Position numbers and translations under genes: made by a program
Assembly (NCBI GenBank): GCA_003164295.1
Contig: PLTA01000022.1
Coordinates: 1 to 39,685 of the forward strand
Reading direction: 5' to 3'
Source: Candidatus Bathyarchaeota archaeon
GTDB lineage: Archaea; Thermoproteota; Bathyarchaeia; Bathyarchaeales; Bathycorpusculaceae
Length of the DNA: 39,685 bases
In this document: piece by piece, positions 23,257 to 31,939 of the stretch
Layout: each line of letters begins with the position of its first letter
Numbering within the stretch: the first letter of the stretch is position 1
Notes under the pieces: model-generated
Told to the model about the DNA's origin: nothing
Database searches by the model: none
What the model saw: the letters and a program-made list of their open reading frames with translations, nothing else

Positions 23257-25253
23257 CAAGCTATTACTCTTCATCGGCAAAAGAGTTTGTCAAGGCTTCA
23301 AACAATGAGATCCTTGGACAACTGTCAAAGGGGCAATCAGAAGATTCTCACCAATTGCTCGAAAGGAAACAGACTTCATCCTGGATTGCAGAAATCGAAA
23401 TCTTGAAAAAAGTCCTGTCCGCCTTAACTAACATTGATAACAACGCTGGAATATTATTAGAGTATTTTATTCCTCGAAGAGGCAAAAGAATTGACGCCGT
23501 GATCCTTGCCAACAACGTCATAATGGTGCTGGAGTTTAAGATCAACATTGCAATTGAAAGGGGAACCAATTACAAGCGCCATGATTTGGAACAGTGCGAG
23601 GATTACGCACTAGATTTGCGTGACTTCCATAAGGAGTCGAAAGGTAAGATAATTGTTCCAATATTAATTGACACGTCCGTTAACCTAATCAAATCATTTG
23701 TTGAAGAGAATGAGGATTTAGTGAAAGAGACTCGAGCCGTTAATGATAGTATTTCTTTACTCAAGGCAATTTTCAATTGTGTGAGCCGATTTGGATCAGC
23801 GAATACTCTTGACGTAAACAGATGGGATTCTTCAGTCTATGAGCCTACTCCTACAATTATAGAAGCCGCTCAGCGTTTGTACGCTAGTCATGGTGTAAAA
23901 GACATTACAACAACGGGAGCCGACCGGTATAACCTTACTTATACTACAAATGCAGTTCTTAATGCAGTAAATTATGCGAGAGAACAAAATGCAAAAGCTA
24001 TTGTTTTTGTTACAGGTGTTCCTGGCTCAGGAAAAACATTAGTAGGCTTAAACATAGCTCATGATGAAGAAATTCGATTCAAGGGATATAATGCTTCTTT
24101 TTTATCGGGAAACTATCCGTTGGTGACAGTACTCCAACAAGCCCTTGCAATAGACAAAGCCAAACGTGAGGAAATTTCGAAAAAAGAGGCGTTAAGAGAC
24201 GCAATAACAAAAGTGCAACATGTGGTTACCTTTAAACGTCATTACTACAAAGAAGACCAACAGAAACCAGACGAACATATTATAATTTTTGATGAAGCCC
24301 AAAGAGCCTGGAACAAGGAACAGATGTTTAAAAAATCAATTACTCAGGACAAACCGTACACAATGTCCGAACCTGAACTTATGATGGATATTATGAACCG
24401 TCATGAAGATTGGGCTGTTATCGTAGGTTTAATTGGAACTGGCCAAGAGATCCACAACGGAGAAGCAGGATTGCGGGAGTGGGGTGACACTATTAAGAAA
24501 AAATATAAAGAATGGGTAGTGTTCGCCTCTTCACAAGCTACCCATAATGAGCACTTGGCTGAAAATCAAACTCTATTTGATTCGATACCGGAAACTTTGA
24601 AGGTCATAGAAGATCCAGCCCTTCACCTAAGAACATCTATTCGTTCATACAAAGCTGCCTTGCTATCAGATTGGGTAAACGCCGTCTTGGAAAAAGACGT
24701 AAAATTAGCTGAAGAAATACTTGGTCAGATTAAATATTACCCGATCTATGTTACACGAAACTTGCAGCGAGCTAAACTCTTTCTAAAACGTAACTGTAGA
24801 GGCACCCGCAACGCTGGACTCGTTTGTTCAAGTGGAGCAAAGCGGCTAAGGCCTCTTGGTATTGAAACAGAACTTGAACTTGATGTGTCAAAATGGTTCT
24901 TGTCTGACAAGAACGATATAAGATCGTCATCTTTTCTCGAACTCCCAGCAACTGAATTTGATATACAAGGGCTAGAGCGCGATTGGATTTGTCTTGCATG
25001 GGATCAAGATTTAGTTAGTAGTCAACAAGGATGGGATTTCAGAGACTTCTGCGGAACAAAGTGGAAGTCTGTTACAAACGATTTGAGGAAAGAATATCTA
25101 TTGAACAGTTATCGCGTCCTAATGACTCGGGGAAGAGAGGGACTTGTAATTTTCGTTCCTATAGGAGACCTTGAAGACTTGACAAGATCCTCTGAACTTT
25201 ATGACAGAATATTCTCGTATCTAAGGGAAATTGGAATAGTTGAATTAAGGTAA
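23253..25253 (+). CDS. DUF2075-type helicase with N-terminal PD-(D/E)xK nuclease
   Basis: A protein of 666 residues. An N-terminal restriction-like nuclease is visible: E70 (LLEYFIPRRGKRID), D81, and E94-F-K96 (VLEFKI), then DLEQCEDYALDL. It is followed by a superfamily 1-like ATPase of the DUF2075 kind, with Walker A G-V-P-G-S-G-K-T (255-262), Walker B I-I-I-F-D-E-A-Q (343-350), and a C-terminal lobe with Q-G-L-E-R-D-W and Y-R-V-L-M-T-R-G-R-E-G-L. Such proteins are common in defence islands and are related to Schlafen-type helicases. Start: GTG at 23253, overlapping the end of the frame after the RHH gene, with GGGAG at about 23236. Likely role: NTP-driven cleavage of foreign DNA or RNA, under control of the RHH protein. 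Target unknown. Confidence 0.8.
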   Translation: MTSYYSSSAKEFVKASNNEILGQLSKGQSEDSHQLLERKQTSSWIAEIEILKKVLSALTNIDNNAGILLEYFIPRRGKRIDAVILANNVIMVLEFKINIAIERGTNYKRHDLEQCEDYALDLRDFHKESKGKIIVPILIDTSVNLIKSFVEENEDLVKETRAVNDSISLLKAIFNCVSRFGSANTLDVNRWDSSVYEPTPTIIEAAQRLYASHGVKDITTTGADRYNLTYTTNAVLNAVNYAREQNAKAIVFVTGVPGSGKTLVGLNIAHDEEIRFKGYNASFLSGNYPLVTVLQQALAIDKAKREEISKKEALRDAITKVQHVVTFKRHYYKEDQQKPDEHIIIFDEAQRAWNKEQMFKKSITQDKPYTMSEPELMMDIMNRHEDWAVIVGLIGTGQEIHNGEAGLREWGDTIKKKYKEWVVFASSQATHNEHLAENQTLFDSIPETLKVIEDPALHLRTSIRSYKAALLSDWVNAVLEKDVKLAEEILGQIKYYPIYVTRNLQRAKLFLKRNCRGTRNAGLVCSSGAKRLRPLGIETELELDVSKWFLSDKNDIRSSSFLELPATEFDIQGLERDWICLAWDQDLVSSQQGWDFRDFCGTKWKSVTNDLRKEYLLNSYRVLMTRGREGLVIFVPIGDLEDLTRSSELYDRIFSYLREIGIVELR

Positions 25254-25350
25254 TGAATTTTCTTAATTTTCAGCCTTTGAGGAAACGACCAGATACTGCG
25301 TTCTCCCACCCAGATTTAAAATCATAAGAAATTTCAAATTCTTGCTTTGA

Positions 25351-26064
25351 TCATTTTTCTATTCGTGATTTGAAGAATCTTTCTGTGTCTTTATCTTCGA
25401 AATAGAGGGTGCATCCTTTCATGCCACGTGATAGTAGCACTCTGTAGATGTTTTTGACTAGGTCTATAAATTTTTCTTTGGAACGTTTGACCACGCCGTC
25501 TGCAGAGTTTTCAGGGTGGCCTCGCCATTTCTGTTCATCAAAATCATAAGCTAGATCGTTTCCAAATATTACTCCTGCGTAGTCGAATTCAAACCCTTGT
25601 GCGGTATAGATGCAACCGATCTGGTTAATTCCGTTCGCATCATGTGCCCACACATTTGATTTGGGGATTCCTGGGGCTAATATTCTGGATTCGGGTTTAG
25701 CATTCCAGGGTCTCCTATAATCACCGATAACTATGTCATCTTTGATCGGTGCATTTGAGTTAGCGTCCGACCATGGCCAACAGAAACCCGCAGTCATTCT
25801 CCCAGTATAACCTGCTTTGACTTTTGCCCTGATTGCGTTTTCAACATCTTGAGGGCTGTCAAACACTTTGAACTCGAATTCTTCATGTTGATCCCAAATA
25901 ACATTAGCCGTTCTTTTGACTTCCAAAGTATTGTTTATCCAATTTACGAATGCATCAGAACCGTTGCAGCGGAATTGGGCTTCTAGTTCATACTCGAAAA
26001 TTTTGCAGTTGTTCTTTTGGACGTATTCTTTTATGTGATGGTCGGAGAGTGAGTTATAATGCAA
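25351..26064 (-). pseudogene. C-terminal half of a second DUF2075 NTPase
   Basis: The frame holds only the last 237 residues of a classic DUF2075 protein (usual length 550-650): LEAQFRCNGSDAFVNW at about residues 27-42, GMTAGFCWPW-like segment near 92, GCIYTAQGFEFDYAGVIFG near 153-171, and the end YRVLLSRGMKGCTLYF. The nuclease part and both Walker motifs are missing. The frame opens at about 26064, exactly where an integrase C-terminus begins on the other strand, so the gene was cut by a recombination or deletion. It is convergent with the complete DUF2075 gene at its left, from which it clearly differs in sequence, so it is not a duplicate. Confidence 0.75.
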
Positions 26065-26309
26065 TTGACAAAAAACTAAACAAAGCTAATTTGCCAATGA
26101 AAATCAAGAAGCTAAGAAGCTACTATGCTACAGAGATGAGAAAAGCAGGATTATTATCCGAACAAATTGATTTGATAGAAGGCAGAATTGGCAAGAGCAT
26201 ATTCCTAATGCATTACTTCAAGGAGAATCCAAAGCTATTAAGTGAAAAGATTTTAGATTTATTGCCAAGTTTGGAGAATAACTTTGATTATTTAAAAATA
26301 GAAAGTTAA
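26049..26309 (+). pseudogene. Archaeal tyrosine integrase, C-terminal fragment
   Basis: The last 86 residues of an archaeal (SSV-like) integrase. Seen: LRSYYATEMRKAGL, then IDLIEGRIGKSIFLMHYF, where the Tyr of H-Y is the expected catalytic nucleophile, and a final helix with LSEKILDLLPSLE. The N-terminal core-binding domain and the first catalytic residues are absent. Its left border coincides with the truncation point of the DUF2075 gene. In SSV-type elements the integrase gene is split on integration, but no tRNA or other attachment gene is present here, so I take it as a relic. A GTG at 26049 is the only start. Confidence 0.65.
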
Positions 26310-26316
26310 GTTTAGT

Positions 26317-26934
26317 CTAAGATGATGGTTTGGACTTGCTCATTATTTCATACGGAAATTCTTTGCTTATTATTTCTGAAACTTTAATTAGGATTTCTTT
26401 AGCATCTTTCTTAGCATCAACTTTTTCAGTCTTAGTTGGATGAACGTAAGAGTTTCTTTTGTCATTAACCTGAATCATAAGCTTCCTTGTTTCATCTTTA
26501 ATTAATTTCCATTGAGCAAGAACCTCAATGATATCTCGAAGATTAAGTTTGAAAAGGTAACTGATTTGTTCCTGGGTTAGTTCACCCTTATCTCCTATAG
26601 TGATGCTCTGTGTTGCCAGAATATCATAACATATGCGTTCACTCAAAACTCCCCCTAGCACTACAGCCGAATAAAATAAACCAGAAGTGTATAGCTGCAC
26701 TAATTCCCAATATAACTTGAAATATTCATAATCACTCGGCATAAAACATTCAGGCATTTCAAGCCAGCGAATAACCTTTTGGTCTAAATCCAATTCAAAG
26801 ACTTTGGTTAGGTATTCCTTAACATCATTTTTTAATTGTTCTAATTGTTCTCCCGTACCATGTTTCTTAAGTTGCGCGTAAAGCACGGGAATATTGTTAA
26901 AATAGAAATCTGGTTCTTCGGTCATCTCAGCCAC
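26317..26934 (-). CDS. HEPN-domain protein
   Basis: A protein of 205 residues with helical make-up and the HEPN motif R160-N-x3-H165 (DKRNSYVHP) near its C-terminus; HEPN dimers are metal-independent RNases in toxin-antitoxin, abortive infection and other defence systems. The N-terminal 70 residues are a separate helical part. The middle (YSAVVLGGVLSERICYDIL) is like the first helices of DUF4145-type HEPN folds. No nucleotidyltransferase (MNT) partner is next to it, so the toxin is not of the HEPN-MNT kind. A GTG (26934) or ATG (26925) may be the start. It converges on the integrase fragment. Confidence 0.65.
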   Translation of the reverse strand: MAEMTEEPDFYFNNIPVLYAQLKKHGTGEQLEQLKNDVKEYLTKVFELDLDQKVIRWLEMPECFMPSDYEYFKLYWELVQLYTSGLFYSAVVLGGVLSERICYDILATQSITIGDKGELTQEQISYLFKLNLRDIIEVLAQWKLIKDETRKLMIQVNDKRNSYVHPTKTEKVDAKKDAKEILIKVSEIISKEFPYEIMSKSKPSS

Positions 26935-27122
26935 TTCTTATTTTATGTTTCTACCTAAACATAAAAGTTTGAGAAAATGAGTGCACTTGAATTTTAAATA
27001 TTAGTTAAAGTACCCAGGGCTTGAGGTCAAATACGAAAAAGTATCTTGAAAGGTATTGAGACGTAAGACCTGAGTATAGATAGAAATGGTAATAGAAAAG
27101 AGATTAGGAAAAATAGGTACAA

Positions 27123-27131
27123 CTTTTAAAC
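27123..27131 (+). promoter_or_regulatory. TATA-like box of the ApeA-like HEPN gene
   Basis: CTTTTAAAC, about 26 bases ahead of the ATG at 27153, so the mRNA should have almost no leader. This also favours the ATG at 27153 over the TTG at 27144. Confidence 0.45.
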
Positions 27132-27152
27132 TAATAGAGATAATTGAATGCC

Positions 27153-27974
27153 ATGAGTGAAGAGGATAGTGGCATCGTAATTCTGGTACCAATTTTGAAT
27201 TTTGATTGTGACGAAGACATTGTGAAGCTTGATAAAACATTATCAATAAGGCGAGTTCGAACTGGTGAAATTGAAACTATGCTAGAACAATTTCCCAATA
27301 GCAAAATGCTCAAATCAGCTCTAGGCGATACTAAGTTTGTTATAGAAGAAAGATGTTCGAGTGAAGAAACTCCCAGCACTTATTTTAGAAGTAAAGATGA
27401 CAAAAGTTTAGTCCCAATTGTAACTTCATTACGATTATTAGAAATAGGTGAAACTCCAATGCTCACTTCTTTCTATGTTTCCGCAGATTCTCTTTACATA
27501 AGTGATCCTTATCCTAAACGAGTTACAACATTAAACAACTATCATATTCTCTCAAAGGAAAAGATTGAAGATTTCAAAGCCTTATGGAAAGCCCAAAAGA
27601 ATGCTGATAAGAAAAAACCTCATCTACTTTTTGCATTATCCCAGTTCAATAAATCATTTGAGGATTCAAGCGAAGAAGAATTCATCGATTATATCACTGC
27701 TTTTGAATCAATCGTTTTTGGAAGAGGTACAAATCCCCCTTCTCCTTATGGAAGAGCCATTGGAATTGCTATTGGCATGTTAATAGGCAAGAATGAGAAA
27801 GAGAGAACCTCAATTGAACAGAAGCTAAACGAAGCTTATGAAATTAGGAATAAAGTTGCACATGGTCATTTGCGCCACAAATTAGATAGCGTAAATGATG
27901 AGAAACTACTAACCCTTCTTGCTTTCACAAAAGAATGCCTTATACAAACCCTTCAAAAATTGCTTAAAGAATAA
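27153..27974 (+). CDS. HEPN-domain protein, ApeA-like
   Basis: A protein of 273 residues (276 from the TTG at 27144). The N-terminal 150 residues are a mixed alpha/beta part of unknown kind. The C-terminal 120 form a HEPN domain: ALSQFNKSFEDSSEEEFIDY, AFESIVFG, a basic segment, then R232-N-K-V-A-H237-G, the RNase-type R-x4-H motif. This pattern resembles the HEPN domain of ApeA, an anti-phage protein that acts on its own. I see no MNT antitoxin. The gene is 77 bases ahead of the Shedu gene on the same strand, but the latter has its own TATA-like box. RNase activity is inferred from the motif. Confidence 0.7.
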   Translation: MSEEDSGIVILVPILNFDCDEDIVKLDKTLSIRRVRTGEIETMLEQFPNSKMLKSALGDTKFVIEERCSSEETPSTYFRSKDDKSLVPIVTSLRLLEIGETPMLTSFYVSADSLYISDPYPKRVTTLNNYHILSKEKIEDFKALWKAQKNADKKKPHLLFALSQFNKSFEDSSEEEFIDYITAFESIVFGRGTNPPSPYGRAIGIAIGMLIGKNEKERTSIEQKLNEAYEIRNKVAHGHLRHKLDSVNDEKLLTLLAFTKECLIQTLQKLLKE

Positions 27975-28051
27975 CCTAAATTTTTTTCATAACTTGTTGG
28001 AAAAAAAATAATGAATACTTAATAAGCATCCTATGAAAATAAAAGCTGTTC

Positions 28052-29410
28052 ATGTCTTCACAAGATCCCTTTGAAACAATTGAAAAGTTTTCATGCGGTG
28101 AAAGGTGGGCAACGTATTATAGTCACTTAAAGCAGAAACAAATTTGCTTTGCTTTTGTGCCCACCGAGAAAGAAAGAAATAAATGGAAAATTGGTGGATT
28201 CACTAAGTTAAAACATCTTCTTCTTTTCCTAGAAAAGATAAATCACAGTTTAGATAAGTTTGAAATAGTATTTTTCAGAGGAGATTATCCCCAACCATAT
28301 TTTACAAAACAAGAAAATGGAAAGACACGATATTTCATAAATATTGATACCTACATGGAGTATGGTACTACTTTAGATTCAGTAATAAGCGAATTGAAAA
28401 TTATCCAATATTCAAGAAAAATATGGTATGACTTCTCCAAAAGAGTTCCTCAGAAGTTTTTCAATGGCGAGCCTTCAAGTGCTTTGGTTGAGGAACTAAG
28501 GAATTCATACTTTACTGTTGTTGAGAGGCTAATTAACGAATTTGATAAAATGGGTGATGAACAAAGAGAGGTTCTAAAGAAGGCTTTTGAGCATTCAAAA
28601 CTTGGTACAGAAGTAATTAAGCAATACATTAGCTTAAACCCAGATGCACCAAAAGTGCAACTTAAAATCTTTCTTGAGGTTATCGAAAAGCTAGGAGAAG
28701 AGGAAGTTGGGGAATTGCTTAACTCAATTCTTAAATCCAAAGTTTCCCGCCTTTTTATAAAACAGGTTTCAAAGCTACCAACGAAAGAACAAAACAAGAT
28801 ATTCAAAAAGATTCCTGAAATGTCAAAAATGCTTGACAGATATGAGAAGCTAAAGAAGAGTCTCAAGGAATTTGAAAAAGTAGTCAGAGAGCACCAGAAT
28901 TCTTTCAAGAAGGATGAAAAAGAAATACATCAGCTCCTCATTAAAGATTATTGGTTACTAGGCATCGAGTACTTTGATAAGAAGATCCTTTCTGATATCG
29001 ATGCTAATGGTAAGTTGACTGGGGAAACAAAAATCGGGAATAGGAAACACGCTGATTTCATTATAGAACGCATTGATGGATTAGATAAATGTGTGATAAT
29101 TGAAATTGAGGAGGCAAATGATAGAATATTCAATAAGGATGGAACTTTGTCAAAAGATGTTTATGATGGAATTAATCAAGCTGTTGATTACTACATTGAA
29201 CAAAAGTCTAAAGGATTCAATTCAAAAGGAATTGCTGTTATTGGTTCCGCTTTAGGGAAGAAGTTTACTGAGGCAGAGAAAGAGAAACTGATTTTGCTTA
29301 AGGAAACTTTCCACAATGTTGAAGTCTTGACATATGACAATATTATTGATAAGGCAAAAAATACACTCCATTTCTGGGAATCTTATGAACCCTTAGAAAA
29401 AAAGATTTAG
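28052..29410 (+). CDS. Shedu-type (DUF4263) defence nuclease
   Basis: A protein of 452 residues. The last 170 match the Shedu nuclease domain: E291-x3-L-L-I-K-D-Y-W-L-L-G at the start, then R-K-H-A-D335-F-I-I-E, V-I-I-E351-I-E353-E-A, and D-G-I-N-Q376-A-V-D-Y, and a final NVEVLTYDNII. Shedu proteins cut DNA of invaders, usually as oligomers. In place of the typical E-x-K this protein has E-I-E, so the catalytic lysine is replaced by Glu353 or taken from elsewhere. The first 280 residues are a separate part: a small alpha/beta domain (FAFVPTEKERNKW and KFEIVFFRGDYPQPYF), then a long helical linker rich in Lys/Glu. A TATA-like TACTTAATAAG is at about 28015-28026. It is convergent with the HExxH gene. 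Confidence 0.75.
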   Translation: MSSQDPFETIEKFSCGERWATYYSHLKQKQICFAFVPTEKERNKWKIGGFTKLKHLLLFLEKINHSLDKFEIVFFRGDYPQPYFTKQENGKTRYFINIDTYMEYGTTLDSVISELKIIQYSRKIWYDFSKRVPQKFFNGEPSSALVEELRNSYFTVVERLINEFDKMGDEQREVLKKAFEHSKLGTEVIKQYISLNPDAPKVQLKIFLEVIEKLGEEEVGELLNSILKSKVSRLFIKQVSKLPTKEQNKIFKKIPEMSKMLDRYEKLKKSLKEFEKVVREHQNSFKKDEKEIHQLLIKDYWLLGIEYFDKKILSDIDANGKLTGETKIGNRKHADFIIERIDGLDKCVIIEIEEANDRIFNKDGTLSKDVYDGINQAVDYYIEQKSKGFNSKGIAVIGSALGKKFTEAEKEKLILLKETFHNVEVLTYDNIIDKAKNTLHFWESYEPLEKKI

Positions 29411-29424
29411 TCTTATTATTTTGA

Positions 29425-29849
29425 CTATTTTCTCCATCGATTTTTCATTAGAGGATCTACAGTATAAAGCCAATCTTGGGAATCCCAATCTTCAAAGAGC
29501 GAGCTAAACCAATTTTCGCTTGGAACAATTAATTTACTTGGGTTATCATAATTTGAAGATATTAATTCTTTTTTTAAGTAATCAGTTAAATCAATTTTAA
29601 TATTCATCATTTTAAGAAACAAACTTTGCAATTTTGCCTCATCCAAAAAATGAAATAATACAACATGAATGAATTCGTGAAGGAGAACTCTTTCTGCGTT
29701 ATCTGGGTTGCAACTGTTGTTCAAATAAATGTCTTCTGTTATAGTCAGGTTTTCCAAAACTGCAAGGCAGTGATGACTCGTGTTACTTTTATGATAGGGA
29801 CATGGGCAAAGTCTGATTTCAACGATATTTTCAGTTATCTTGTTTTCAC
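29425..29849 (-). CDS. HExxH zinc metalloprotease-like protein, frame break near start
   Basis: The intact frame starts at 29757 and gives 110 residues with H-E-F-I-H (RVLLHEFIHVVLF), the zinc-binding motif of gluzincin or ImmA/IrrE-like peptidases. The protein-like frame goes on upstream (ENIVEIRLCPCPYHKSNT, then SHHCLAVLENL) to about 29840 with no start codon; a GTG at 29849 overlaps the stop of the zinc-ribbon gene before it (GTGA), and a one-base gain near 29836-29841 would join both and give 141 residues. The C-x-C-x2-H...HHC part may be a second metal site. A role in cutting a regulatory protein, as IrrE-like peptidases do, is a guess. It is the third gene of the operon that begins with a HEPN protein. 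Confidence 0.6.
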
Positions 29850-30054
29850 CTAAGTTTCATTATTCTAATTACTTCCTTTAGCTCAGCTATTACATCTTTG
29901 CACTTGGAACATACTTCAGTCTTAAGTGGTAATTATGAAAGCAAGAATACGTGTACTTAGGCTCTCGGCTATCTGGATTCAAGAATATCTTTTCAAATTC
30001 TATCCTATTCCAGTTACCGCATTGCTTACATTTCAATCTTAGTTTAGTTTTCAT
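29846..30054 (-). pseudogene. Zinc-ribbon protein of the HEPN operon, one base missing
   Basis: The ATG at 30054 overlaps the HEPN stop (ATGA). It reads MKTKLRLKCKQCGNWNRIEF, then a basic and aromatic stretch, and near 29927-29930 must shift by one base to continue as LKTEVCSKCKDVIAEL to the TGA at 29846, giving 69 residues with C-x2-C and C-x2-C. Without a shift it ends after one knuckle. The stop overlaps a GTG of the next gene. Tight overlaps on both sides speak for co-translation of three gene products, so the break may be recent or a base-call problem. A nucleic-acid- or protein-binding adaptor is likely by family. Confidence 0.55.
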
Positions 30055-30923
30055 TTGAAAGTGTCACTTATTTGTTTGAGTATTTTTATGAAGTCTATTC
30101 TGATTATGTCTCGTTCATTTTCTTCTAAATATCCATGATGCGCAATCGCATTTCTGCAATCTGCGATTTCTCTTATGTTTGTTGTAATCCATTGAGTGCT
30201 TTCAAAGCAATCCTTGAAAATAGACCAATTATTTTGAATTAAGTTACCAAGATCGTCAATATCCAAATAAAATATGTCAGAGGTCCCTCTCGCACTAAGC
30301 CATTTCTTCTTACCTGTTGATTCTTTTCTTTTTCTTATTTTATCTTTCATTTCTTTTGATAAAGTCAAAGAGTCAAGATATTTATCACCGTAGTTATCCA
30401 ATGCAATTTTTTCAATGAACGCTCTCAAAGAATTTTCAATGCAATAGCTATAAAGATAGACTTCAGACATATCTTTAGCTTTAACTTCAATGTCAGTTGG
30501 TATTACTGCAACCTTCATTTTCTGTGGCAAGTTCTTGGTGATTTTCTTTATATCCTGCATTGCATCTCGAGTTTGCTTTTCGCCCTCCATAGAAATTGAT
30601 AGCTTGACTTCTGTTACCTCATAACCAGCGTCTTGAGGCATAACTTCATTGCAACGTAACTTAACAAGTTCTATTTCCTCTTCCTTGAAATATTTTATTA
30701 AATCAAGATACTCAAAGCGAGATAGGGCAAAATCTGCAATTGTTTCATATGCATTCCAAATCTTTCCTTTTTTATAACGTGAAAATGTTCCTGTGCTTGT
30801 AAGTGATAACTTGGATTCAGAAAGCCAGTAGGCAATTGTGTAATTGCATTTTTCTCTTAACAAGACTAAGAGTGCTTCAAGGAAACTTGAAGAATCCGGT
30901 AATTTATAGGTGAAGTCAGTCAT
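30051..30923 (-). CDS. HEPN-domain protein, Swt1-like
   Basis: A protein of 290 residues. Its N-terminal 95 residues are helical and of unknown kind (SSSFLEALLVLLREKCNY); then a short beta part (YEVTEVKLSISMEG) with a basic stretch, and from about 155 a HEPN domain of the kind seen in Swt1-like proteins: Y-C-I-E-N-S-L-R-A-F-I, then KKKWLSARG, LDIDDLGNLIQNNWSIF, and R257-N-A-I-A-H262-H-G. The R-x4-H motif suggests RNase activity. The stop overlaps the ATG of the zinc-ribbon gene, which in turn overlaps a HExxH gene, so the three form one operon. The effector is probably this protein; the others could sense, regulate or neutralise it. No MNT partner. Confidence 0.72.
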   Translation of the reverse strand: MTDFTYKLPDSSSFLEALLVLLREKCNYTIAYWLSESKLSLTSTGTFSRYKKGKIWNAYETIADFALSRFEYLDLIKYFKEEEIELVKLRCNEVMPQDAGYEVTEVKLSISMEGEKQTRDAMQDIKKITKNLPQKMKVAVIPTDIEVKAKDMSEVYLYSYCIENSLRAFIEKIALDNYGDKYLDSLTLSKEMKDKIRKRKESTGKKKWLSARGTSDIFYLDIDDLGNLIQNNWSIFKDCFESTQWITTNIREIADCRNAIAHHGYLEENERDIIRIDFIKILKQISDTFK

Positions 30924-31249
30924 TATTTTTTTGCCCCAAATTTACTCGACTAGAATACATCAATTAGCATGATTTATCATTAAAGGGTGAATTTGCTCTT
31001 AAGATTTGTCACTTTATTTTTTAGTCACTAAAATAAAAAAGAACAATTTATTTATTAGCTCAATTTGTAATCATAGCTATATGACCTTACATACTCATAA
31101 CGAGTATCAAGGACAAGCACGCCAAGAAAAAGGGCAAGCTTAGAAACATGGGCTTCCACTCAAGTTTAGCGCACCATTTACTATATTAAGTGGTAACTCT
31201 GTTTAAGCAAAAACAAGCTTGTCCCATCAAAATAGAATGGTGACAATGA
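30924..31249. other. Divergent intergenic region, AT-rich
   Basis: Separates the HEPN operon from the membrane-protein gene. It holds a direct repeat GTCACT at about 31007 and 31023 in an AT-rich stretch with a partial hairpin. No gene over 20 codons is convincing. Confidence 0.3.
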
Positions 31250-31477
31250 ATGAACCTAAAAGACTTAACAGCCTTAACATCAAATTACTTAGCTTTAATA
31301 GCCATTTTAGGGTTTGGAGTGGTTGTGGTAGGTTCAGGATATCAGGGCATGGAAGCTAATAGTACAGTAGCTGGGTTAGGAGTCACTATTATTTTTGCAG
31401 ACATGCTTCTTTGGTGCAGACAAAATCGTCTTATTGCTCACACTAGAAAAAAGATAATTCCAAAAAAGAGAACATGA
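31250..31477 (+). CDS. Small two-helix membrane protein
   Basis: Seventy-five residues with two hydrophobic segments (about 12-29, NYLALIAILGFGVVVVGS; and 40-55, VAGLGVTIIFADMLLW), followed by a strongly basic tail (NRLIAHTRKKIIPKKRT) that should stay in the cytoplasm. A GGTGA ribosome-binding site is six bases ahead of the ATG. No family is recognised. In the neighbourhood of defence genes a small membrane protein may act as a pore-forming effector, but nothing in the sequence proves that. Confidence 0.55.
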   Translation: MNLKDLTALTSNYLALIAILGFGVVVVGSGYQGMEANSTVAGLGVTIIFADMLLWCRQNRLIAHTRKKIIPKKRT

Positions 31478-31580
31478 ATTAACATTATTTTCTTATCCAA
31501 TCACTTTAATCTAGCTCTCGAATAGTTCAAGATGTCGCTTCAGGATTCTCTTCAAATTACTTCAATCGGTAACTGAACTT

Positions 31581-31751
31581 ATGCTTGATCTATCTAGACC
31601 TTGTGATGCCTGCGGTAAGATGATTGGAGGAGGCTTCAAACATTTCCCAAAATGCAAGATTTACTTCTGCTCTCTATGTGCAATAAAGCTAATTAATTTT
31701 CAAAATAAATATCCTTTAACTTGCCCCATGTGCGGTGGAGAGTTTTCATGA
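31581..31751 (+). CDS. Small zinc-finger protein (56 aa)
   Basis: Fifty-six residues with seven cysteines: C8-x2-C11, C25, C30-x2-C33 and C48-x2-C51, plus H21, enough for two interleaved zinc sites as in a RING-like or treble-clef fold. Reads MLDLSRPCDACGKMIGG at its start and ends CPMCGGEFS. No clear ribosome-binding site. It lies between the membrane-protein gene and another zinc-finger gene on the same strand. Family not recognised; protein or nucleic-acid binding is inferred from the cysteine pattern only. Confidence 0.55.
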   Translation: MLDLSRPCDACGKMIGGGFKHFPKCKIYFCSLCAIKLINFQNKYPLTCPMCGGEFS

Positions 31752-31939
31752 AGATAAGTCTTAAATCTGCACAAATTAGAAACATCTAATCAGGCTGTCA
31801 TCAAACTTGTTGAAAAGAACAACTAATTACCTCTTAGAGTTTAGGCTTTCCGGATTAAAAAACCACTAAAGAACAATTTGTAGATGAACCTTATTAGCAC
31901 ACTGACCATGTCTGGGACCAAAAACTAAGGATATGGAAA

